Shown piece after piece: positions 54,196-64,000 of a stretch of 64,000 bases of DNA (position 1 is its first letter; the number at the start of each line of letters is the position of its first letter). The notes beneath the pieces were generated by a model that saw only the letters and a list, made by a program, of their open reading frames with translations, was not told the DNA's origin and searched no databases. Source of the DNA: Lota lota (taxonomy: Eukaryota; Chordata; Actinopteri; Gadiformes; Lotidae); NCBI GenBank assembly GCA_026745465.1, contig JACYXH010000175.1, positions 3,800,001 through 3,864,000 on the forward strand, read 5' to 3'. Made by a program: the position numbers and the translations under genes.

Positions 54196-54430
54196 CTTCA
54201 TGCGCTACAGCTGCATCAAGTTTCCAAATCCCAAAAACGAGGCTCCACCACCACTTATGAGAATTAAGGCAACCCCGGTAGCACAATCAGTGCTCTCGAC
54301 TCGTGAGGGTGGTACGCACAACAGCCATCCATCGACAAGAGAGAGAGCCTATCCTTGGAGATTTGTGCAACAATGTGACCAATAGCACGCAACCCATTCG
54401 AAGGGGGGCGGAGAGTGGGCGTTGCTGTTC
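54196..54430 (-). promoter_or_regulatory. cttnbp2nl: Probable non-coding first exon and promoter of CTTNBP2NL
   Basis: On the minus strand GCGCATGAAG|GTATGTTT is a good donor at 54196, about 2.2 kb upstream of the ATG exon. The preceding 230 bp has more CpG than its surroundings and a GCTATTGGTC (CCAAT-box core, either strand) near 54379-54388. The TSS is not determined. 54430-55253 holds nothing I recognise except the CYP3A 3' flank. Confidence 0.45.
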
Positions 54431-55188
54431 CCTGAGGCGAAACCCCTTTGTTTTGGATGTTCGGTATCGGTTCTGACCGCATTTATTCAGCTGGTGTCTA
54501 TAGCTTAGCATATAGCCCAGCTATTACATATATGTATTATTTGCTTCCCCGCTGTTTCATTTTTTCGATCATACCATTGATCAGTGACCAGTGCAACTGC
54601 ACTTATTCGCCTGTTCGAATAATAACACGTCTGTTTGCACACTCATACTAAGCATCAAGTCTGGGTGAATTTAGCCTTCATCTCCATCTAATGGCAAACA
54701 GTCACTAGCGCAGCTCTTTTTTCTTTTCTTTATAACTACGATATACATTAGGTCTAGTTAGGTCTATACCTGAGAGCCTGTTTTGCATGGAAACCTAAAT
54801 TATTGAATACGTCTATTTTCTTTATCATAAATAGCTTTGATTTGAAATACATTTGTTAGAACCCTACAGGCATTCCACATGGTCCTATGTTTTTGTAGGC
54901 TACTTGATTTATATTACAATTCTAATAACTTCAAATTATTGCGCTGACTTATATTTCTATACTTACATTACCAAAAGGTTGGATAGTGATACATGCTATA
55001 ATAATGTTCTGTTTTTGTTTTCTTTAGTTAACATAAAAAAAGCATTAAAAGCAGATTATGCTTAACCCTTAGTACACGGTAATCAATCTTATATTGTGAT
55101 AAGTTTCAGAAGATTAAAACATCTGCTGCATTCATGACAATTATATTATCAGTTTATTATTGATTTGCGTACATGATACATTTACATT

Positions 55189-55226
55189 CAGGCCATTTAG
55201 CATATGATTTTATCTAAAGCGATACA
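55189..55226. repeat. Short dispersed fish repeat in the CYP3A-1 3' flank
   Basis: TTTACATTCAGGCCATTTAG followed by TTTTATCTAAAGCGATACA resembles the common fish element with core GCAGACGCTTTTATCCAAAG, a better copy of which is at 59226-59300. It is absent at the matching place in CYP3A-2 (after 60780), so it arrived after the duplication or was lost from the second copy. Confidence 0.6.
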
Positions 55227-55253
55227 AAGATATGTTAAAATGAAATGAGCCGC

Positions 55254-58200
55254 TTAATATACTCTAGGAACGAGCTTCAGTTTGATTGGATTCTTGGGTG
55301 CGAGGAAGAAATCCGCTCCTATCTCAACAGGAATCTGTTTAAAACCAAACAAACGGGATAAGCATAACAAAAATACATCAACAAAACTAAACATGAACTA
55401 TTTCAAGACAGTCAGAGTCTTACATCAGTCTCCTTGCAGGTGACAAAGCTGAAGTTCTGAAGAATCTCCACAATGCACAACTTCATCATCAAGAGAGCAA
55501 ACCGCATGCCCACACAATTCCTTGGCCCAACTCCAAATGGAAGGAAGGAGTAAGGATCCATGTTTTCTCTGTTTTCTTTGCTAAATCTGCAAACAGAAGT
55601 GCAGCAGTTAAAACAAATAGGCATACTAGGACATTGTAATGGCTATTAGGACAATGTCAGATCAAAACCTATCCTACTGAGGGATCGGTATTGCAGCTTA
55701 CCTTTCAGGCTTGAAGGCCTCGGGCTCCGGCCACAGAGCTGGATCCCGGTGAAGAGCATACACAGGGACCACAATGGTAGTTCCTTTCGGGATTGTGACA
55801 CCGTTTACCTCCACGGAAGCCTTTGCAATCCTTTCCAATCGATTGCCGAGAGGGTAGAGCCGCTGTGACTCATTCAGTACCATATCCAGGTACTCTATCT
55901 GCATCAGAGCTTCGTACGTTGGCCTGCTCTGGAGGTTTGGATGAAGAGGTCTATCAATAGCTCACATGCACACATTTGCTGAGAACATGAATGAAAGAAG
56001 TGGGTGCAATAGGATAACAATGTATTATTTACCTTGTTTTCAAAGGTTTCATCGATCTCGTTTTGTAAGGCTGTTTGGACTTCAGGGTTGGTTGCCAGGT
56101 TGTACGCTAGAAAGCATAGGGTGCTGCTGCTGGTCTCGTAACCAGCAAAGATGAAGATCATGGCTTGGGATAGAATCTCGCGATCGCTCAGACCTGCAAT
56201 ACAAACAGCATGCTCCGAAACACGAAAGACAAACTGCTACCAACTTGCACACTAGGCCAACTGATTTCAATGGACACGATTTGTTTTGTACCTTTCTGTG
56301 AGGTCCCGTCTTCGTTGCTATTCTCAGTCGTCTGGGAGTCCACCATTAACTGCATGAAGTCCACTCGTTTATGTTCATCCTAAGTAGATCAAATATTTAC
56401 AAAAAATATTTAGATACATGCAACACAGCTTGTGATTGAAGGAATGCCTATAAAGATATGGATTATTGTGGAACATTTGATATATTAGGCAATTACATTG
56501 TGTGTATTCTTTTTCCGATCATCCTTGATTTTTTTCAAAGAGCTGCAGAAAAATTCAAGGACATCGGCTGGAAAGAACGATATGTCCAGCTTATTAAACA
56601 CTGGTGCCAGGAAAGGAAACAGGACTGAGAGAGAGAAGAAACAGAGAGGAGAGATTATTATGAAGAATAATAGTAATAATAAAGTAGTAATAAAGTAATA
56701 AATTGTTAGGTTGAGCTTTTACCTACCTACAAGCACAAACAATGGGCTTAGAAAGCTGAATTTGATCATCTTCTTGATGTTAGCCACAAAAGGATCTGAG
56801 GGTTGATTTAATGAATCAATATCAACACTGAAGGCAGTGCTGGTTACCACATCCATACTGTACGGTCCAAATATACTACAAAAAAATAAAAACATAATAA
56901 TGACAATAATTAGAAAATAATGAACATATCCTACACCAAACTAATTGATTGAAATACATACAAATGTATAGATCATTTAATTGGCTACAATGAAGGACCT
57001 CTGCATTCATACCCCCGGTTTGTGTTAAACAGATGAACAGTTACAACACATATTTGAGTCCACCTTACTAGTTATACCAAGACAGCCACCAACAATCCAT
57101 AGTACTCACTCTTTCACATCGAAGACTTCATCAGCAGCAGCTTTCTGACGAAGATTCTCCACCACAGTGTTAGAGTATTTTAGCATTATTGGATACATCT
57201 GTCAAAAATAATAATAATATATAAACACACAACATTTTTTATATATTGTTGAATGGTCTCATGAATTTATGCAAATATATTCATGGTCATGTTATGTCCA
57301 TGAATGCGCTATGCCTCTTTCAGACGCCCGCTGGTGAATGATGGAGACAGAGCACTACGGACTCTTTTCCATTCCTCATCCTTGATGACTAACAATGCAT
57401 CCTGCAAGGGGCCACTCAAGCCAAAGTCCTGAAGACAAACGAACACGAACACACACAAACACACACACACACGGCATTGGTCAATGTAATTCCCTGGAAG
57501 TAGGAAGTCAAGATGATGGAATCTATAGCTGTCCTCACTCGTCTGTTGGTGAACACAGAGTAGCACTCCTTAACCAGGATGGTTCTGATCATGGCCGTGT
57601 CCATCACACCCAACACAGGCTGCCGGCCGTCGTAGAATCTAACACATAGCACAAACATCCACCCAGGTACAGTACGTCACATTTCCCTGCACAGTGTACA
57701 CTTAATTTATGTTAAGAACTATATGTTGATAATATAGAATACACACAAGAGCATATTTTGCATGCTGTACAAGACATAGGCCTACGCAGACACACTTACC
57801 CCCATACCTTGCCATACTTCTGGAAACATTCTGTGTCAAAGACGTGTACACCCTATGGCGTTAAAACAGATAGGTAATTAAATAAACACCCACATTAATG
57901 GTGACTGGTTTAGTACCTTTTAAGTGTTACATTGCTCACCCTTCTGTATTCCAAAAGTGTACCGATAAAGGGCCATGGTTTGGGCCCACTGACGCCTATC
58001 TTCTTAAAGAACCCATAGGGTGCATATCCATACCTATGGGGTTGAAGAAAAAAAAGTAAATATGAGAATTTAAATCGTCTACGTTTATAAAAAACCCTCC
58101 TTTTACAGTGTTGGTTAATTTATGTTCCAGAATAGATACATAACAAGACAATTGCGTGTGTGATAAACACAATTCCAAAAGTACAATAACAACTTATACT

Positions 58201-59199
58201 AATTAACACATTTTAAATTAATATAATGAATACAGATGAGAGAGTGAGCGATTAAGAAACTACATGAGACACGGTCTGCAGGTCCTTAAAGGTATGATCT
58301 GTCATGTCTGCGGCTAGGGGTCTATCGATCACAATAACAAAAGATGCAGTAGAATTGGAGTGGTTGTCATCGCCACATTAGAACACGTTAACTTGCTAAC
58401 TGTTCACTTACTATTAGATGAGTCGACTACCCAACATACTAAAAATGACTTTACGAGCGTATTGAACGCGTAACGTTACTTTGCCGTGGCATGTGCCACT
58501 TGTTAGCACATGGTAATAAGTTAGTTCGTAATTTATAAGACATCTATAAATGATGTCTCTACTGGAACACTGTTTCCCGTGTTCCACCGGAAGTTAGGGG
58601 ATAATGGAGTTTGTACGCCATTGACAGGTGACCAAATGAAACGGACCTTTACCTTGAATAAAACTACAGATTTATCTGGGTGTTTACATTGTTGTAAACA
58701 TTTGGGATAATGTAAGTACACAACTCAACAAAATATATAATAAAGGTCCAGTCGTTTTTAGATATTTTAATGCGGACATTTTACGTATTCTTTTTGTTTA
58801 AAATTCAGATTTATTCACTGGTAACTACTGACCATATCCTAAAACTACAAAAATGACCCAACAGCTTATAAGTAGCCGTGATAATAATGTTACAACTACA
58901 CACCTAACGTTAGGCATACTGTTACATAACTATCAGTGTTGCGCAATCGTAATGTTATTGATCAGATCTTCGAATCTAATGTAGTGCTAAAGACAGATTA
59001 CAAATACAATTTAAGGTTGAATTGTGAGAATTATGATCCAACACTAATAATAACATTGTAACTGCTAGTGTCACAAGATTTGTTGCAGTTATTCTTTGTG
59101 TAAACACAAACATTAGTTAGCAACTTACAGCGCGAGGAGGGCAATGCAAATACAAATCAAAGTCCAGCTCTCGACGGAGAGAAAAGGTAAATAGCCCAT
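55254..59199 (-). CDS. cyp3a: Cytochrome P450 family 3A, copy 1 (complete)
   Basis: ER-bound haem monooxygenase of the CYP3A type, which oxidises steroids and xenobiotics. Thirteen exons: 59129-59199, 57940-58033, 57800-57852, 57539-57638, 57315-57428, 57110-57198, 56727-56875, 56497-56624, 56292-56379, 56033-56193, 55702-55928, 55424-55586, 55254-55334. They sum to 1518 bp, 505 aa; most exon lengths equal those of mammalian CYP3A genes (71, 94, 53, 100, 114, 89, 149, 161, 227, 163). The N-terminal anchor starts [12 protein letters not shown]. Landmarks: I-helix AGYETSSS near 312, K-helix ESQR near 369-372, haem loop [11 protein letters not shown] with Cys449. The intron after the 114-bp exon uses a GC donor (GAG|GCATAG). 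A minus AATAAA lies at 55153-55158. The exact subfamily member is not set. Confidence 0.93.
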
Positions 59200-60814
59200 G
59201 GTGAAGTCAACTGTGACCAAGCGCATTCGATTTAGATTTAGATTCAGGGCATTTAGCAGACGCTTTTATCCAAAGCGATTTACATTAAGTACATATTTAC
59301 AAGTGGCATAAATCCAAGATGTCATTTTACCCTGTAATTTGAGGGCGGGGCCACATAATCTTATTTTATTAACAGTAGGCCTATCAAACTTTGGCATCCA
59401 CCAGTTTATCTGAATTTTAGGGTTAAATTCAAATATATTTATCCATATAAAAAATTGGGACATATACTTACAGACCACACAATTTGTCTCATTGTTGTTG
59501 GTTAAGAAACATTGAACTCCGAATGTGCAGGTCCCAATTTTGTACAACAGAAAATGCAATTATTATTAATGTATTTATATATCAACACCTGCCCTCTAAG
59601 GATGGTTTGCACCAACATGAGCAGGTTGGCTATGAATGAACATAGTGGTTTTTCCGGTTTCCCCGCTTGTTTCTACCTTGCATGTAGAAACGTTACACTC
59701 CCATTCTCTCTGAGCTTGTGTTAAATGTTATACTATATTGTTCCCATTCTCAACAGATTTTTGGAGGGATCAGACCCATTACTGTTTTATAGTCTACCAA
59801 TCATATGCAGATTGAGATGGAGGAACACACATGCAATAATTTAGATGCTCTGATTATGTACATGTATCATATGTGTGTACACCATATGTACATATCTGGG
59901 TACATACACTGGTGTCTATGCTTTTGGTCTTTGGTGTTGGGTGTCGACCATATAAGAAAACCACTGGTGTTAGTTAAGCGAGAGGTTACAGCCGAGCATG
60001 GTTATTTTTTGCATATACCGCTTGTTGCTGTTGGACCATGTACAGAACAGGTACAGTGGCAAATGTCAGTGCCTGTTAGTGTATGTGTCAGGCTGTCTAA
60101 ATGTAATTGTTGTTGACTTGTACAAACGTGTAAAATAAAAAGTAAAAATATAATAAATAGACAGGAAAGAGAAAGATTTATAGTGTGGTAAGGATTTACT
60201 TTGTTCAATTTCACTTCACCTCTTACCATGACTAATATGCTTTCTGTAGTGAAACTAGAGAGGCTTTCAGTATAGCTGTACTATAAGACTGCGTTGGGAA
60301 ACGTACAAGATGAAAGAACAATTGAAGGCCATCAGGATGAGCCCAGCGTGATGCACAGATGAAAGAGCTCCAGTTTCAGCTCTCCCATAATATTAGCTAA
60401 CAAACATAATACACCCTTTCCCATACAAAATAGTACAGCTCATTCACTCCAACAACCAGTTTTCCCCTTAAAGAGGTAAAGCAACATAAACAGAAACTTT
60501 ATAAACCCTTTTCCCCTCCATTGGATCTACAATAACTAACTCCAGGTTTTCCTAAATATGATTTAAATGACAGACAACTTACTCCATCTGCCTTATGTTC
60601 TAAAACGCCCATATATTTGGTTTACATACTATCTTTTTCTTCCTGCTACATTAAAAGCAGACTATGCTTAACCCTTAGTCCACGGTAATCGATCTTATAT
60701 TGTGCACATTTTCAGAAGATTATAACATCTGCTGCATTCATGACAATTATATGATCTTTGTTTTTATTGATTTGCGTACATGATACAAAGATATGTTAAA
60801 ATGAAATTAGCCAC
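59200..60814. other. Spacer between the two CYP3A copies
   Basis: Contains the CYP3A-1 promoter (right next to 59199), a dispersed fish repeat at 59226-59300 (GCATTTAGCAGACGCTTTTA), then about 1.3 kb with no recognised gene. From about 60647 the 3' flank of CYP3A-2 begins, matching 55031 onward (shared AGCATTAAAAGCAGA-like and ATGCTTAACCCTTAGT), which marks one end of the 5.6-kb duplicated unit. A minus-strand AATAAA for CYP3A-2 is at 60763-60768. Confidence 0.5.
59226..59300. mobile_element. Dispersed fish repeat fragment
   Basis: GATTTAGATTTAGATTCAGG then GCATTTAGCAGACGCTTTTA and TCCAAAGCGATTTACAT, a very common teleost interspersed motif. It lies within 30 bp of the CYP3A-1 start codon. 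Confidence 0.7.
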
Positions 60815-63575
60815 TTAATAAACTCTAGGAACGAGCTTCAGTTTGATTGGCTTCTTGGGTGCGAGGAAGGCATCTGCTCCTATCTCAACAGGAATCTGTT
60901 TAAGACCAAACAAATGGGATAAGCATAACAAAAATACATAAAAAAACTAAACATTCACTATTTATAGAATGTCAGAGTCTTACATCAGTCTCCTTGCAGG
61001 TGACAAAGCTGAAGTTCTGAAGAATCTCCACAATGCACAACTTCATCATCAAGAGAGCAAACCGCATGCCCACACAATTCCTTGGCCCAACTCCAAATGG
61101 AAGGAAGGAGTAAGGATCCATGTTTTCTCTGTTTTCTTTGCTAAATCTGCCAACAGAAGTGCAGCAATTAAAACAAATAGGCATTCTAGGACATTGTCAG
61201 ATCAAAACCCATCCTACTGAGGGCTCGGTATTGCAGCTTACCTTTCAGGCCTGAAGGCCTCGGGCTCCGGCCACAGAGCTGGATCCCGGTGAAGAGCATA
61301 CACAGGGACCACAATGGTAGTTCCTTTCGGGATTGTGACACCGTTTACCTCCACGGAAGCCTTTGCAATCCTTTCCAATCGATTGCCGAGAGGGTAGAGC
61401 CGCTGTGACTCATTCAGTACCATATCCAGGTACTCCATCTGCATCAGAGCTTCGTATGTTGGCCTGCTCTAGAGGTTTGGATAAAGAGGTCTATCAATAG
61501 CTCACATGCACACATTTGCTGAGAACATGAATGAAAGAAGTGGGTGCAAAAGGATAACAATGTATTATTTACCTTGTTTTCAAAGGTTTCATCGATCTCG
61601 TTTTGTAAGGCTGTTTGGACTTCAGGGTTGGTTGCCAGGTTGTACGCTAGAAAGCATAGGGTGCTGCTGCTGGTCTCGTAACCAGCAAAGATGAAGATCA
61701 TGGCTTGGGATAGAATCTCGTGATCACTCAGACCTGCAATACAAACAGCATGCTCCGAAACACGAAAGACAAACTGCTACCAACTTGCACACTAGGCCAA
61801 CTGATTTCAATGGACACGATTTGTTTTGTACCTTTCTGTGAGGTCCCGTCTTCGTTGCTATTCTCAGTCGTCTGGGAGTCCACCATTAACTGCATGAAGT
61901 CCACTCGTTTATGTTCATCCTAAACAGATCAAATATTTACAAAAAATATTTAGATACATGCAACACAGCTTGTGATTGAAGGAATGCCTATAAAGATATG
62001 GATTATTGTGGAACATTTGATATATTAGGCAATTACATTGTGTGTATTCTTTTTCCGATCATCCTTGATTTTTTTCAAAGAGCTGTAGAAAAATTCAAGG
62101 ACATCGGCTGGAAAGAACGATATGTCCAGCTTATTAAACACTGGTGCCAGGAAAGGAAACAGGACTGAGAGAGAAAAGAAACAGAGAGGAGAGATTATTA
62201 TGAAGAGTAATAGTAATAATAAAGTAGTAATAAAGTAATAAATTGTTAGGTTGAGGTTTTACCTACCTACAAGCACAACCAATGGGCTTAGAAAGTTGAA
62301 TTTGATCATCTTCTTGATGTTAGCCACAAAAGGATCTGAGGGTTGATTTAATGAATCAATATCAACACTGAAGGCAGTGCTGGTTACCACATCCATACTG
62401 TACGGTCCAAATATACTACAAAAAATAAAAATAATAATTAGAAAATAATTAGAAAATAATGAACATATCCTACACCAAACTAATTGATTGAAATACATAC
62501 AAATGTATAGATCATTTAATTGGCTACAATGAAGGACCTCTGCATTCATACCCCCGGTTTGTGTTAAACAGTTACAACACATATTTGGAGTCCACCTTAC
62601 TAGTTATACCAAAACCAGCCACCAACAATCCATAGTACTCACTCTTTCACATCGAAGCCTTCATCAGCAGCAGCTTTCTGACGAAGATTCTCCACCACAG
62701 TGTTAGAGTATTTTAGCATTATTGGATACATCTGTCAAAAATAATTATAATATATAAACACACAACATTTTTTACATATTGTTGAATGGTCTCATGAATT
62801 TATGCAAATATATTCATGGTCATGTTCATGTGTCCATGAATGCGCTATGCCTCTTTCAGACGCCCGCTGGTGAATGATGGAGACAGAGCACTACGGACTC
62901 TTTTCCATTCCTCATCCTTGATGACTGACACTGCATCCTGCAAGGGGCCGTTCAAGCCAAAGTCCTGAAGACAAACGAACATGAACACACACAAACACAC
63001 ACACATACACACACGGCATTGGTCAATGTAATTCCCTGGAAGTAGAAAGTCAAGATGATGGAATCTATAGGTGTCCTCACTCGTCTGTTGGTGAACACAG
63101 AGTAGCACTCCTTAACCAAGATGGTTTTGATCATGGCCGTGTCCATCACACCCAACACAGGCTGCCGGCCGTCGTAGAATCTAACACATAGCACAAACAT
63201 CCGCCCAGGTACAGTACGTCACATTTCCCTGCACAGTGTATGCTTAATTTATGTTAAGAACTATATGTTGATAATATAGAATACACACAAGAGCATATTT
63301 TACATGCTGTACAATACATAGGCCTTCGCAGACACACTTACCCCCATACCTTGCCATACTTCTGGAAACATTCTGTGTCAAAGACGTGTACACCCTATGA
63401 CGTTAAAACAGATAGGTAATTAAATAAACATCCACATTAATGGTGACTGGTTTAGTACCTTTTAAGTGTTACATTGCTCACCCTTCTGTATTCCAAAAAT
63501 GTACCGATAAAGGGCCATGGTTTGGGCCCACGGACGCCTATCTTCTTAAAGAATCCATAGGGTGCATATCCATAC
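60815..63575 (-). CDS. cyp3a: Cytochrome P450 family 3A, copy 2 (exons 2-13; exon 1 beyond the window)
   Basis: Tandem duplicate of the gene to its left with identical exon lengths: 63482-63575, 63342-63394, 63081-63180, 62851-62964, 62643-62731, 62267-62415, 62037-62164, 61832-61919, 61573-61733, 61242-61468, 60984-61146, 60815-60895. No stop or frameshift in any of them. The haem loop [15 protein letters not shown] and AGYETSSS are kept. Differences are few, for example [11 protein letters not shown] here against [11 protein letters not shown] in copy 1 near the C-terminus. The GC donor (GAG|GCATAG) is shared. Exon 1 is expected about 150-200 bp past the right edge, because sequence at 63883-64000 matches 58857 onward of copy 1, whose exon 1 lies 270 bp further. 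Copy 2 lacks about 540 bp found in copy 1 (58314-58853). Confidence 0.9.
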
Positions 63576-64000
63576 CTATGGGGTTGAAGAATATGAGAAT
63601 TTAACAATATCACTTTAAATTGTCTATATAAATAAAAACCCTCCTTTTACAGTGTTGGTTATTTTTTGTTCCAGAATAGATACATACCAAGACAATTGCG
63701 TATGTGATTAAAACACAATTTCAAAAAGTGCAATAACAATTTATCATAATAATTAACACATGTTAAATTAATATAATGAATACAGATGGGAGAGTGAGAA
63801 AGAGTGAGAGATTAAGAAACTACATGAGACACGGTCTGCAGGTCCTTAAAGGTATGATTTGACATTTCTGCGGTCAAATTACCCAACAGCTTATAAGTAG
63901 CCGTGATAATAATGTTGCAACTACACACCTAACCTACACCACACCTTAGGCCCATTGTTACATAAAGTTATGTAACAATCAATAACATTACGATTGCGCA
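63576..64000. other. Intron 1 of CYP3A copy 2 (partial)
   Basis: Matches intron 1 of copy 1, except for the about 540-bp segment missing after GGTCCTTAAAGGTATGA. No exon seen before the window ends. Confidence 0.75.

Overview
The window looks like nuclear DNA of a ray-finned (teleost) fish. Genes have many short GT-AG introns, the proteins match vertebrate families, (CA)n/(GT)n microsatellites are dense, and there is a tRNA-derived SINE with the usual fish tail. Tandem TLR9 copies and very dense dinucleotide repeats recall codfishes, but I cannot settle the species from sequence alone.

Layout. (1) 140-1072, minus: first coding exon of an ERC2-like active-zone scaffold gene that continues off the left edge. 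(2) 3.9-33.2 kb, minus: a segmental array of three TLR9 genes alternating with APEH sequence. TLR9-A (3905-8001) and TLR9-C (19434-23330) are intact, each 1053 aa by my splicing. TLR9-B (12820-16742) is a pseudogene with at least five stops and two frameshifts. Only the outermost APEH (24921-33151, 22 coding exons, 748 aa) is complete. The two APEH pieces between the TLR9 copies are 5'-truncated relics, so the duplicated unit was apparently TLR9 plus the 3' half of APEH. (3) 34235-37435, plus: complete CAPZA1-type F-actin capping protein alpha (10 exons, 286 aa), head to head with APEH across about 1.1 kb that holds an inverted-repeat element. (4) 39938-54.4 kb, minus: CTTNBP2NL, four coding exons (608 aa) and a likely non-coding first exon. 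It converges on CAPZA1. (5) 55254 to the right edge, minus: two tandem CYP3A genes. The first is complete (13 exons, 505 aa); the second has exons 2-13 and runs off the window before exon 1.

How they relate: ERC2, TLR9 and APEH all lie on human 3p, and CAPZA1 and CTTNBP2NL are neighbours on human 1p13, so two conserved linkage groups meet here. The genes do not form one pathway: TLR9 is endosomal DNA sensing, APEH is peptide turnover, CAPZA1 and CTTNBP2NL act on actin and the STRIPAK complex, and CYP3A is ER xenobiotic and steroid oxidation. The main story is local duplication, decay and apparent homogenisation of the TLR9 copies. I found no clearly new biological system. The best candidates for follow-up are the TLR9/APEH segmental array, the mitochondrial-like N-terminus of APEH, a perfect 78-bp palindrome and a shared GC splice donor in the CYP3A pair.
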